Below are positions 24,926 to 32,676 of a stretch of 64,000 nucleotides of DNA, piece by piece. Source of the DNA: an uncultured Eggerthellaceae bacterium. GTDB taxonomy: Bacteria > Actinomycetota > Coriobacteriia > Coriobacteriales > Eggerthellaceae. The stretch is taken from contig CALUHI010000010.1 in the NCBI GenBank assembly GCA_944320405.1, positions 186,001 to 250,000 of the forward strand, written 5' to 3'. Every line of letters starts with the position of its first letter. The stretch's first letter is position 1. Under the pieces are notes generated by a model. That model ran no database searches. It was not told the DNA's origin and saw only the letters and a program-made list of their open reading frames with translations. The position numbers and the translations under genes are program-made.

Positions 24926-25588
24926 CTATTCCTGACGCTGGCCCAGCAGCCACAGAAGCTGCAGGATGGAAGTGAGCGCCGCTGCAACGTAGGTGAGCGC
25001 ACATGCGCGCAAAACGCTGCCAGCACCGGAGCGCTCGTCAGCAGGAATACCGATTGTGGACATATAAGTCATCGCGCGCGCCGAAGCATTGAACTCAACC
25101 GGCAGCGTAACCAGCTGGAACAACACCACCGCCGCGTACATGATGATAGCGAGGGTAACGAATCCCATGATGTTCATGAAGATGCCAATGAGCAGCAGGA
25201 ACACCCATGCGTTGGATGCGAGGTTCACCACCGGAACCAGCGAACCGCGCACCTTCATGGGCGCGTAGCCCTCGGCGTACTGGCAGGCATGCCCCACCTC
25301 GTGGCAGGCAGTGGCCGTGGCCGTGATGGAGCGTCCATCGAAGGCTTCAGGCGAGAGAGTCACAGAGTTGGTGCGCGGATCAAAAAAGTCCTGACCATGT
25401 CCGCCGCGCTGCACGGGCACGTTGTGGATGCCGTAGTACGCAAGCATCTGACGCGCGGCTTCAGCACCGGTAAGGCCGTTGCTAATGGGCACACGCTGGA
25501 ATTTGTGGAGCTGGCGGTTCACCCAACCGGTCGCGGCGCAGCCGATGATGAGCGTGACGACGATCAGCCCCAGATATCCCATGTCCAT
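24926..25588 (-). CDS. YugP-type membrane zinc metallopeptidase
   Basis: A 220-residue integral membrane protease of the neutral zinc metallopeptidase family (PF04298). An N-terminal membrane helix is followed by a domain with FDPRTNSVTLSPEAFDGRSI and the zinc motif ACHEVGHACQ (HExxH). Two further membrane helices (about 120-165) precede LPVEFNASARA, which supplies the third ligand Glu. Its substrates are unknown in this group. It sits immediately upstream of xseA with a 9-nt gap. Confidence 0.9.
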   Translation of the reverse strand: MDMGYLGLIVVTLIIGCAATGWVNRQLHKFQRVPISNGLTGAEAARQMLAYYGIHNVPVQRGGHGQDFFDPRTNSVTLSPEAFDGRSITATATACHEVGHACQYAEGYAPMKVRGSLVPVVNLASNAWVFLLLIGIFMNIMGFVTLAIIMYAAVVLFQLVTLPVEFNASARAMTYMSTIGIPADERSGAGSVLRACALTYVAAALTSILQLLWLLGQRQE

Positions 25589-25708
25589 GAGAGGTTTCCC
25601 CTTCTGTACGGTGAAGTTCTTTCAATGGCGAATTATACCGGTATCGTCCAGCGAACGACGTCGGATCAAGAAAAATCGAACAGATATTCGTAATTTGTTA
25701 CCGCGCCG

Positions 25709-26866
25709 TCATTTGACGGAAGCATCGAGATTCTCAACGACAAGGGCGCCGTCATCAAGCGAGAGCCTGATGCGTCCCTCCAGTAGCTCGACAAGCTCGT
25801 CGCCGACGATGGCTTTGCGCCAGCCGCGCAGAAGCTCGACGTTTTCCCGGTATCCGCGAGCAAGCTTCACCATGTCGTCATGAGCGGCAAGCGTGGGTAT
25901 GGCGATGCCGCTTTCCTTGGAGCGCAGGCGTACGAGCGCCATCATCAGATCCAACTGGAAGTCGACATTGCGCTCGCTCTTAGAGGGCTTGTCTGGCTCT
26001 GGCCATGCATCCGGCGGAGAATCGAGTGCCGAAACCATAAGCGAAAGCACCGCCCGCGCATCCTTCACCGGAAGCTTCTCGCGCACACCGCGCACCATGT
26101 ACAGATCGTTGAGCGAACGCGGTTCGCGTTTGCATGCTTCAACGATCTGCTCGTCGGTAAGAACCCATTTGCGCGGAAGGTTGCGCTTTTGCGCCGTGAG
26201 CTCGCGCCACGAAGCCACTTCGCGCGCTGCCGCCAGCTGTCGGCGTGAAAGCGACGTCACGCGCTTCAGACGCTTGTAACGTTCGCGTTCGTCAACCGCG
26301 TAATGGGCGGGGTCGGAAAGCTCTTCAAAATCGTTAGCCAGCCACTCCAAGCGGCCTTTCTCCTTGAGCTTGGCGACCATCTTGTCGTAAAGCTGTGGCA
26401 GGTAAATGACGTCCTCGGCAGCGTACTGCAACTGGGAATCGGACAGCGGGCGCTGCGACCAATCGGTGAACGAATCGATCTTCTTCAGCTGAACGCCCAG
26501 TTCGGCATGGATGAGCGACGCCAAGCCGATCTGCTGGGTGTGTCCCAGAAGAGCCGCCGCGATCTGCGTGTCGAAGATGGGCTTGGGAAGGATGCCCATC
26601 TCGTGGTAGATGATCTCAAGGTCCTGCCCGCCGGCATGGAACAGCTTGACCGTAGCTTCGTCCTCAAACAGCGGCTTCAACGGATCGAAGGTGACGATGG
26701 AGAACGGATCCACGACCGCGACCTTGTCGTCCGCCGAAAGCTGGAGCAAGCAGAGCTTGGGATAATAGGTTTTCTCACGAAGGAACTCGGTGTCGATGGC
26801 CAGCACGCGGCACCCACGAGCTTCCTTCGCGAACAGCTCGAGGGAATCTTGGTCGGTTATGTACAT
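25709..26866 (-). CDS. rnd: ribonuclease D
   Basis: A 385-residue 3'-5' exoribonuclease of the DEDDy group, which trims tRNA and other structured RNAs. Exo motifs are visible: CRVLAIDTEFLREKTYYPKLCLLQ (Exo I, DxE), LFHAGGQDLEIIYH (Exo II), and QLQYAAEDVIYLPQLY (Exo III, D with Tyr). One HRDC domain follows at about 210-290 and a second helical domain ends the protein. The ATG has AAGGAAC upstream; the open frame continues far upstream without homology and overlaps the divergent kinase gene, so that part is not coding. Confidence 0.93.
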   Translation of the reverse strand: MYITDQDSLELFAKEARGCRVLAIDTEFLREKTYYPKLCLLQLSADDKVAVVDPFSIVTFDPLKPLFEDEATVKLFHAGGQDLEIIYHEMGILPKPIFDTQIAAALLGHTQQIGLASLIHAELGVQLKKIDSFTDWSQRPLSDSQLQYAAEDVIYLPQLYDKMVAKLKEKGRLEWLANDFEELSDPAHYAVDERERYKRLKRVTSLSRRQLAAAREVASWRELTAQKRNLPRKWVLTDEQIVEACKREPRSLNDLYMVRGVREKLPVKDARAVLSLMVSALDSPPDAWPEPDKPSKSERNVDFQLDLMMALVRLRSKESGIAIPTLAAHDDMVKLARGYRENVELLRGWRKAIVGDELVELLEGRIRLSLDDGALVVENLDASVK

Positions 26867-26941
26867 GCAGGAAGTTCCTTGCCTAGCAGATCGTCTGTCA
26901 TCTTGTAGTACCATGCAATGATAGCAACAGAAGGGAGTTCT

Positions 26942-27856
26942 GTGAAACTGCTCGTCATCAACAACCTCAAGTCTGGATACGGCGAAGGCGCCGTCTACGA
27001 TTTCATCAGATCGTTCGTAGGCGACGGCGATGAGGTGTGCATGCGCGCAACCGATGGCAGCACTGAAGTTGCAACCATGCTCGACGACGCAACATCCTTC
27101 GATGCCGTCATCGCAAGTGGGGGCGACGGTACGGTTGCCGCCGTAAGCTACGTGCTCGCAGGCACGGGCATTCCGGTGCTCCCCTTCCCCGCCGGCACGG
27201 CCAATCTGCTGGCGCTCAATCTGCATTCCCCCAACGAGCCTCATGCCTTGGCGAAGATGGTCAAAAGCGGCCTGACGCTCGACTTCGACCTGGGCGAGAT
27301 GGAAGTGGGCGGCACGAAGCTCGGGTTCGTCATCATGGCAGGCGCAGGCTACGACGCCGCCATCATGCGCGACGCGAAACCGCATAAGCGCGTGTGGGGC
27401 CCCATGGCGTATTTCTCCGCTGCGCTTGCAAACGTGACGCCTCAGAAATCCAAGTTCCACCTGGTTATTGATGGCAAACAGGTTGAAAGCGAAGGGCTCG
27501 GCATCCTTCTGGTGAACTTCGCCAAGCTCCAGTTCGACCTTTCCGTGACCCACGAAAACGAGCCGCGTGACGGCGAACTTGGCGTGGTGGTGCTGAAGGG
27601 CCAAAGCGCGTTCGACCTGATCCCCGCGCTTATCGGCATGGTGTTGGACCGCGATGGCGCACATCCCGACCGTACTGATTCCCTTGAGATCTACACCTGC
27701 AAGGAAATGTCGGTAGAAGCTGACCCGCCCATGGAAGTGCAGTTCGACGGCGAGACCACCGGCTTCACCACCCCGTTCTCAGCCCGCATCCTCCCCGGCG
27801 CCGCCCGCTACTACGTCTCCGAAGAGGGATACGAGCAATTCTCCGGCAACGAATAA
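26942..27856 (+). CDS. diacylglycerol kinase catalytic-domain lipid kinase
   Basis: A 304-residue DAGK/YegS/LCB5-type kinase. The ATP-binding motif VIASGGDGTVAAVSYVL is at about residues 60-76, followed by PFPAGTANLLALNL and the GDGTDYxx-like MAGAGYDAAIM. The C-terminal beta-sandwich ends with VQFDGETTGFTTPF, typical of the family. Substrates are diacylglycerol or related membrane lipids, acting in phospholipid turnover. A GTG with AAGGGAG 5 nt upstream is preferred over an ATG eight codons earlier that lacks a binding site. The gene is divergent from rnd. Confidence 0.9.
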   Translation: MKLLVINNLKSGYGEGAVYDFIRSFVGDGDEVCMRATDGSTEVATMLDDATSFDAVIASGGDGTVAAVSYVLAGTGIPVLPFPAGTANLLALNLHSPNEPHALAKMVKSGLTLDFDLGEMEVGGTKLGFVIMAGAGYDAAIMRDAKPHKRVWGPMAYFSAALANVTPQKSKFHLVIDGKQVESEGLGILLVNFAKLQFDLSVTHENEPRDGELGVVVLKGQSAFDLIPALIGMVLDRDGAHPDRTDSLEIYTCKEMSVEADPPMEVQFDGETTGFTTPFSARILPGAARYYVSEEGYEQFSGNE

Positions 27857-27925
27857 CAACGAGCGCTCGGCGTTCGACTCCGGACGCGAAGGTTCAAGCA
27901 TTCATCTGTCAGACCGGAAATACAA

Positions 27926-27953
27926 AAAGGCCGAGGACTCTTCCTCGGCCTTT
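27926..27953. terminator. bidirectional terminator between the lipid kinase gene and tRNA-Val
   Basis: Perfect 12-bp stem AAAGGCCGAGGA / TCCTCGGCCTTT with a CTCT loop, A-rich on the left and TTTAAAA on the right. It ends the tRNA transcript on the minus strand (TTTTTGTA follows) and can serve the plus-strand kinase gene. Confidence 0.85.
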
Positions 27954-27961
27954 AAAATTCA

Positions 27962-28036
27962 TGGTGGTCGCTACAGGATTTGAACCTGTGACCCCCGCCG
28001 TGTGAAGGCGATGCTCTCCCGCTGAGCCAAGCGACC
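27962..28036 (-). tRNA. tRNA-Val (anticodon CAC), CCA encoded
   Basis: On the minus strand the acceptor stem GGTCGCT pairs with AGCGACC. The D arm is GGCTCAGCGGGAGAGC, the anticodon loop TTCACAC gives CAC, and the T arm holds GTTCAAATC. CCA is encoded. No integrase or attachment-site duplication is visible nearby. Confidence 0.95.
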
Positions 28037-28144
28037 ATAGCGCGTTGCGTTCAACGCGGGAAACTATGATAGACGCTCTTTCCTTCGGTTGCAAGATCCT
28101 ATTTTCAGAATGTGAAGGAATGAAGGTCAATCCTGAAGGAGGGA

Positions 28145-28415
28145 CTAAAGAATCTCCCCTGCTTCGCCGAATAGCTGCTCGTCAGTCATACGAGGCGCGG
28201 AATGGTATTCCCTAAAGAACGCCGCACGCGTATGGTTGGCGATCTGCGCAAGGCGCATGGGGCTCAGTCGTTCGGCTTTGGGAACACGAATGGCGTCCCA
28301 CGCCGGATTTGGCAACAATCTGCTTGACGGAAATGACCTCGAACGGCTCGCGTTCCATAAGCGCGATGAGCGCATGCTTGATGGATTCTTTGGTCTTGTC
28401 CGATCTGTCGGTCAT
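28145..28415 (-). pseudogene. decayed TetR-family regulator
   Basis: From an ATG at 28415 the first 45 residues are a TetR DNA-binding domain (MTDRSDKTKESIKHALIALM, then EVISVKQIVAKSGVGRH). Where the recognition helix should continue with TFYRxF, the frame shifts and the reading soon stops. A second frame continues to 28145 with a plausible regulator C-terminus (AERLSPMRLAQIANHT to GEAGEIL). About 100 residues of the ligand-binding domain are missing, so the gene has suffered an internal deletion and a frameshift. It lies beside the CocE-type hydrolase, which it may once have controlled. Confidence 0.65.
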
Positions 28416-28447
28416 CTGGGCACCTTACCACAAGCCCATGATAAACG

Positions 28448-28484
28448 AAGGCCGTCCTGCATGCACTCATTGCAGGACGGCCTT
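28448..28484 (-). terminator. terminator of the CocE-type hydrolase gene
   Basis: A 14-bp stem AAGGCCGTCCTGCA / TGCAGGACGGCCTT with a 9-nt loop, 22 nt beyond the hydrolase stop codon on the minus strand. The following minus-strand bases are TCGTTTAT. Confidence 0.75.
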
Positions 28485-28506
28485 AAACCCCTTGTCAATG
28501 CCTGCG

Positions 28507-30315
28507 CTAGAAGATCGGGTGGGTGGGATGCTCCTCGGGGTTGATGACGAACTCCTTGGTACGGTCGTGCTTGGGGCCGATCACCGGAATCTGCAGGTAG
28601 GAGTCGTGCTCGCCGCCAGTGTGGACCACATGCTGACCCTTGTTGTCGGTCTCCCAGATCAGCGGCTCAATCCAGTACGGCTCGCGGATGTAGCGTCCGC
28701 AAATCTGCACGCGCAGTTTCTCGCCCGCATACCACTTGCGGCTGGTGGGGTTGATCTCCGCATCGATGGGAACGATCTCGCCCTCGGACAGCTTCAGCTC
28801 GCGCTCGTGAGACTGGATGGGCTGGAAGTCGGTGGACTGCTCGGGGTCGAGCTCTCGATGGCTCACGCGCAGCTTGCCCCACGCACCCGGATGCGGTGCC
28901 GTGTCGCCGAACACGCAGACGGGCAGCTCCACACCATCGGCACTGATCTTCTTGATGGTGATGAACAGGTCCATGTCGTCGTGGCCCTTGGCCTCAACCC
29001 AGGCATGCAGCTTCATGTAGCCGGTGATCTCGGTGTCTTCGGTGAAGGTGTAGTCGAACTCGGCCTGTCCTTCGTTGGCGTCGTAGGAAACGCTCGCCTC
29101 GGCCGCGACGGGCTCGTCAGAGGCCGTCATCGTGGCAGCGTCCAGATGCAGCTTGCGGTACTGCGTGCGGGCCAGCGGGAATTCCTTTTCCGGACGGCGC
29201 TCTTCGGCCAGCTCGTCGTAGGCGTCCTGCACGTCGATGCGCACGCGCGGGGTCATTTCCCAGCCGTTGTTGATGCCCTTGCAGTAGCGGTCGAAGAAGC
29301 GCTTGAGCTCCTCGATGTTTTCGGGCATGTAGAAATCCGGCCACTCGAACTCGCGGTGGGCGCGCAGCCATTTGTCTTTCGATCCGGCCAAACGCCAGCC
29401 CATGATGGTGCCGCGCAGATGGAAGTGGTTCCAGCCAGCGCACGCGTACATGGGAACCTCGATCTTCGAGAAATCGGGAATCTTGTTGCGCCAGTACACG
29501 TTCATCAGCGGGTACTTCAGACCCATCGCGGCCTGGTCGTCGATGCCGTTGAGGCCGGCAGCGCCAAGCGTTGCAAAGCGCGTGAACTCGATGGAGGGGA
29601 TGCCGCCTTCGTAGATGGATTCGCGGTACATATCGCTCATGCCCTCCCACGGAGCGATGCAGGCCAAGTGAGGCGGCTGCTGCGCGGCGATGTGCCACTG
29701 GCTGATGGCGAGCGCCGAAGAGCCGGCCATGGCAACCTTGCCGTTGCACCACGGCTGCTGGGCAGTCCACTCAATGAAGTCGTAGCCGTCCTGACCGTCC
29801 TGGATGCCGAACTGGTCGTGGTAGCCCTCAGAGAAACCGACGCCGCGGATGTCGACGTTGATGACGGCGTAGCCGTTGTTGCACCAGTACGTGGGGTCAA
29901 CGGTCTCGAACTTGGCCATCGGCGAGATCGTGCCCTCAGGCACGCCCGGCGTGAAGCCGATGTCCTTGCCCGTACGGTACTCGTTGGGACGCTTGCCGTA
30001 GTTGGACCATGCGAGGATGGCGGGGATCTTCTCGTCCTCGCCGCTGGTGGCCGGACGGTAGATGTCGCAGTACAGCTTGATGCCGTCGCGCATCTCTACT
30101 GCAACATCCTGCTCGCAGATGATGCCGGGAGAGGCCTCGTAGGTGTGCGGGTTGAACGGATAGGGCTTGGCGAGGGCTTTCTCGTCCTCGGGAAGCTTCT
30201 CCCACTCGTCCATGGGAACGGGCTTGAGCATCTGAGTGTAGATCTGCTCGTACGTTTCCCCGTTGATGGTCTTCTCGACCACCGTCTGCTTGCGATCGGC
30301 GAATCCTGCGGCCAT
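28507..30315 (-). CDS. CocE/NonD-family alpha/beta hydrolase (X-Pro dipeptidyl-peptidase S15-like)
   Basis: A 602-residue serine hydrolase. After an N-terminal region specific to this protein, the fold begins with VAVEMRDGIKLYCDIYRP. The nucleophile elbow is AMAGSSALAISQ, preceded by DIRGVGFSEG and the domain GYDFIEWTAQQPWCNGKV. The C-terminal third is a jelly-roll (PepX_C) domain with TGYMKLHAWVEAKGHDDMDLFI and SHRELDP. Members cleave esters or amides such as cocaine or beta-lactam precursors; in anaerobes most are uncharacterised. No signal peptide is visible, so it is probably cytosolic. The ATG is chosen over a GTG three codons earlier because AAGGTG is better spaced. Confidence 0.85.
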   Translation of the reverse strand: MAAGFADRKQTVVEKTINGETYEQIYTQMLKPVPMDEWEKLPEDEKALAKPYPFNPHTYEASPGIICEQDVAVEMRDGIKLYCDIYRPATSGEDEKIPAILAWSNYGKRPNEYRTGKDIGFTPGVPEGTISPMAKFETVDPTYWCNNGYAVINVDIRGVGFSEGYHDQFGIQDGQDGYDFIEWTAQQPWCNGKVAMAGSSALAISQWHIAAQQPPHLACIAPWEGMSDMYRESIYEGGIPSIEFTRFATLGAAGLNGIDDQAAMGLKYPLMNVYWRNKIPDFSKIEVPMYACAGWNHFHLRGTIMGWRLAGSKDKWLRAHREFEWPDFYMPENIEELKRFFDRYCKGINNGWEMTPRVRIDVQDAYDELAEERRPEKEFPLARTQYRKLHLDAATMTASDEPVAAEASVSYDANEGQAEFDYTFTEDTEITGYMKLHAWVEAKGHDDMDLFITIKKISADGVELPVCVFGDTAPHPGAWGKLRVSHRELDPEQSTDFQPIQSHERELKLSEGEIVPIDAEINPTSRKWYAGEKLRVQICGRYIREPYWIEPLIWETDNKGQHVVHTGGEHDSYLQIPVIGPKHDRTKEFVINPEEHPTHPIF

Positions 30316-30380
30316 GCGCGTCACCTTCCTTGATCGTCTTTCGAAGGCCCTTTCCTTCGCTTACACGACCATAATGGCAA

Positions 30381-30412
30381 GCGCCCGGCGTTCAAACCAG
30401 AACACCGGGCGC
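30381..30412. terminator. hairpin between the hydrolase and TerC genes
   Basis: The stem GCGCCCGG-GTTC pairs with GAAC-CCGGGCGC, with one mismatch. It lies about 48 nt past the TerC stop on the minus strand and 66 nt before the hydrolase start. No strong T-run follows, so terminator function is plausible but not certain. Confidence 0.45.
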
Positions 30413-30459
30413 CAATTTGTCCCGATCGCAGCAAGCGACCGAATTATGTGCAGCAGACG

Positions 30460-31575
30460 CTACTTGGATTCAGGTGTCTCGTACGTGGGCTCGCCATCGT
30501 GCGCATCCGCAGCCTCAACAAGCTCGGCGGGAATCTCGAGCGGCTCCCCCACTCGTTCACGAGCCGACGGGTTTTCATCCATGAGCTGCTTAAACGATGC
30601 AGCATCTTCGCCGGAAAGCGGCATCATCACGTAGACGTTCTGCCCGATGATGATGGGATGCATCTTCGCGGGAGCTTCCGCCTGCACAACCGGCGTCGTG
30701 TGGACAGCTTCGTTCTTAGCCTTCTCCAAGCGCTGCTCCATCTCGGCCTTCACGCGGTCGAGCTGGGCGTCGCTGTCCTCGCGCCAGCGCTGGGCCATCC
30801 ACGCCTTCAACGCGTAGTTGTAGCGCATCTGTATGAGTTCGAGCACGATGCAGAACACCATGGCGAAGTAGACCATCAGTTTCTCAAGCGGCATGTGCAG
30901 CATCTCGATGCCGGTGTGGAAGCCAGCCGCGTCGATGACCAGCAAGCAGCCGATGGCAACGATGAACGTGAGCGCGAGCATCTTCATTTCGGGATGACCG
31001 TTGATGAAGTTCGAGATGGGATCGATGAAGATCATCATCATGAACACGGCGAGCATAACCGCGATGATCATGATGATCAGGTGATCCGCCATGCCCACAG
31101 CCGTGATGACCGAGTCGATGGAGAACACGATGTCCATGACCATAATGGTGCCCACTGCCTGCGGCAAACCGATCATGTGCAGCGCCTTGTGCTCATCGGA
31201 ATGGTTCGCCTTGACCTCCGTCAACTTGAGCATGTCGATAACTTCAGCAATGCCCTTGTAGATAAGGTAGGCACCGCCCAGCAGAAGCACGATGTCGCGC
31301 ATCGAGAATCCGTGGCTATAGGGACCAAGATCAACCGTGAACAGCGCATCGGTCATATGCACGAGATACGATGCGAAGCACAGGAACAAAACGCGCATGA
31401 CCAAAGCGCCCGCAAGACCTAACTTACGACCAATGTGCTGCTGGTGCTCGGGCAAACGGTTGGTGGTAATGGAGATAAACACCAGGTTGTCGATGCCCAG
31501 CACGATCTCAAGGAAGATCAGGGTGACCAGGCTGATCCACGCCTCGGGCGTAGTGAAGATTGACAGATCGAACAA
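30460..31575 (-). CDS. TerC-family membrane protein under riboswitch control
   Basis: A 371-residue integral membrane protein of the TerC family. TerC proteins (Alx, MeeF/MeeY types) are linked to Mn2+ export and metallation of secreted enzymes. Signature elements are EIVLGIDNLVFI and DIVFSIDSVITAVGM, each with the intramembrane Asp, and PEHQQHIGRKLGLAGALVMR. A hydrophilic C-terminal tail of about 110 residues is predicted cytoplasmic. The start is taken as TTG at 31575 because AAGGAG lies 6 nt upstream. An upstream in-frame ATG falls inside the terminator hairpin of the leader. The leader carries a probable yybP-ykoY manganese riboswitch, which fits this family. Confidence 0.88.
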   Translation of the reverse strand: MFDLSIFTTPEAWISLVTLIFLEIVLGIDNLVFISITTNRLPEHQQHIGRKLGLAGALVMRVLFLCFASYLVHMTDALFTVDLGPYSHGFSMRDIVLLLGGAYLIYKGIAEVIDMLKLTEVKANHSDEHKALHMIGLPQAVGTIMVMDIVFSIDSVITAVGMADHLIIMIIAVMLAVFMMMIFIDPISNFINGHPEMKMLALTFIVAIGCLLVIDAAGFHTGIEMLHMPLEKLMVYFAMVFCIVLELIQMRYNYALKAWMAQRWREDSDAQLDRVKAEMEQRLEKAKNEAVHTTPVVQAEAPAKMHPIIIGQNVYVMMPLSGEDAASFKQLMDENPSARERVGEPLEIPAELVEAADAHDGEPTYETPESK

Positions 31576-31636
31576 CGAACGCTCCTTTTCCTCGACTCTC
31601 CTCAACGAGTGCGCGCCAGGGGCCAGCCAAACAAAA

Positions 31637-31770
31637 AGACCCATGACGCAAGACGCCTTTGCAAGACGTCCGCGCCATGGGTCTGGTTATTTCAGACACG
31701 CCAGACGCCGTTTAGCCAGCGTCAGGATGTTGACGTGCCCCATATGGGAATATGCCAACTACTCCCCCAT
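31637..31770 (-). promoter_or_regulatory. yybP-ykoY-type manganese riboswitch with overlapping terminator
   Basis: On the minus strand, upstream of TerC, the leader contains ATGGGGGAGTAG (from 31770), the conserved first loop of the yybP-ykoY (Mn2+) aptamer. A long arm follows with CACG-TCAACATCC-GACGC on one side and GCGTC-TGG-CGTG on the other, then CCAGACCCAT, whose CCCAT can pair with the initial ATGGG to close helix P1 (aptamer about 31677-31770). The same AGACCCATG (31676-31684) can instead pair with CATGGGTCT (31637-31645), forming a terminator followed by TTTTTGT. P1 and terminator are thus mutually exclusive, so metal binding should turn TerC on. Covariance-model confirmation was not possible here. 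Confidence 0.75.
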
Positions 31771-31850
31771 GAGCAAAAGCATCCTACCATGAGCCTGCTG
31801 CAGCGGCAATGCTATAATCGGCGAAGCACACAAACCCGTCAGGAGCCTTC

Positions 31851-32672
31851 ATGGACAAACCCTCATTCAATCTGTTCGACAAATTCGACTCGATTCTTTC
31901 GAAAGACGACATCACGCGCTACAGCCAGGGCGACGGCCCGGTCCGCTACATGGACGGCAGCTCGCTGAACCGCCCGATCACCATGCCAAAGAAAAAGCTT
32001 CCTATCGCTTTGGCGTTTGCGGCAGTAGCGGCTGTCATCGGTGTCATGCTTGCAATGAACCTGCTTGGATCGACGCTGCACGCCGCCCAACGTTCCGCTG
32101 CGAGCGTCGAGGAAAACCTTGCGCGCGAAGTTTCCCTGGACATACCTCTGATTTCCTCGTATGCCGGGATGGATGCTGCCACCATCAAGTCGTCTACGGA
32201 TTCTCTCGGCTTAAACGTCTACACAGTGTCAAGCGATGAAGACATCGCGGCCGGAAAGCTCGACATGGTGAAAATGCCCTCTGACGTGAGCGTTGAAGAA
32301 GGCGCGATGTACTACGCCCAGGGCATCAGCAACCTGGATGCACCCGATGCCGCACTCCTGCTCAACGGAATGTGGCGCCTCCAATTCGACTCGACGAAAA
32401 GCTTCAACCTGTCGATCCGTTACGCCGACTTCGATTCCGGCAATGTCGACACAGCAGTGGAAAACGCCATTGCGGCGCAAGGCTTCGATGCCTCAACTGC
32501 CACCGAGCTCGATGTCGACGACGCCGGAAACACGTTCCGTTCGGGGACTCTTGAAGCGGGCGGAGCCACGTACAACTGGCGCGTTTCCGCCATCGGGCTG
32601 GATGCCGTCTACGATATATCGGGGCTTCCCGACACTGCCATCTATGTTGGCGTGAGGATGACGGCTGCCTAG
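31851..32672 (+). CDS. single-pass membrane protein of unknown function
   Basis: A 273-residue protein I do not recognise. Residues 1-47 are polar and cytoplasmic. A single transmembrane helix (LPIALAFAAVAAVIGVML, about 49-66) follows KKK, and the remaining 200 residues should lie outside the cell. The outer part contains alternating strand and turn patterns, no cysteines and no catalytic motif. AGGAG lies 6 nt before the ATG, and a TATAAT hexamer occurs at 31813-31818. It is convergent with rsmB, with only 4 bp between stops. Residues 130-200 have a repeated Asp-Ala pattern, perhaps a lipid- or peptidoglycan-associated domain. Confidence 0.7.
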   Translation: MDKPSFNLFDKFDSILSKDDITRYSQGDGPVRYMDGSSLNRPITMPKKKLPIALAFAAVAAVIGVMLAMNLLGSTLHAAQRSAASVEENLAREVSLDIPLISSYAGMDAATIKSSTDSLGLNVYTVSSDEDIAAGKLDMVKMPSDVSVEEGAMYYAQGISNLDAPDAALLLNGMWRLQFDSTKSFNLSIRYADFDSGNVDTAVENAIAAQGFDASTATELDVDDAGNTFRSGTLEAGGATYNWRVSAIGLDAVYDISGLPDTAIYVGVRMTAA

Positions 32673-32676
32673 ACCG

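Noticed and set aside
25709-27664. A 651-residue version of RNase D starting near 27664
   Set aside because: The first 266 residues are antisense to the lipid kinase gene and show no homology; the ATG at 26866 begins the RNase D domain exactly.
27926-28415. A mobile element integrated at tRNA-Val
   Set aside because: There is no integrase, no duplicated tRNA end and no change of base composition; the only oddity is the decayed TetR gene.
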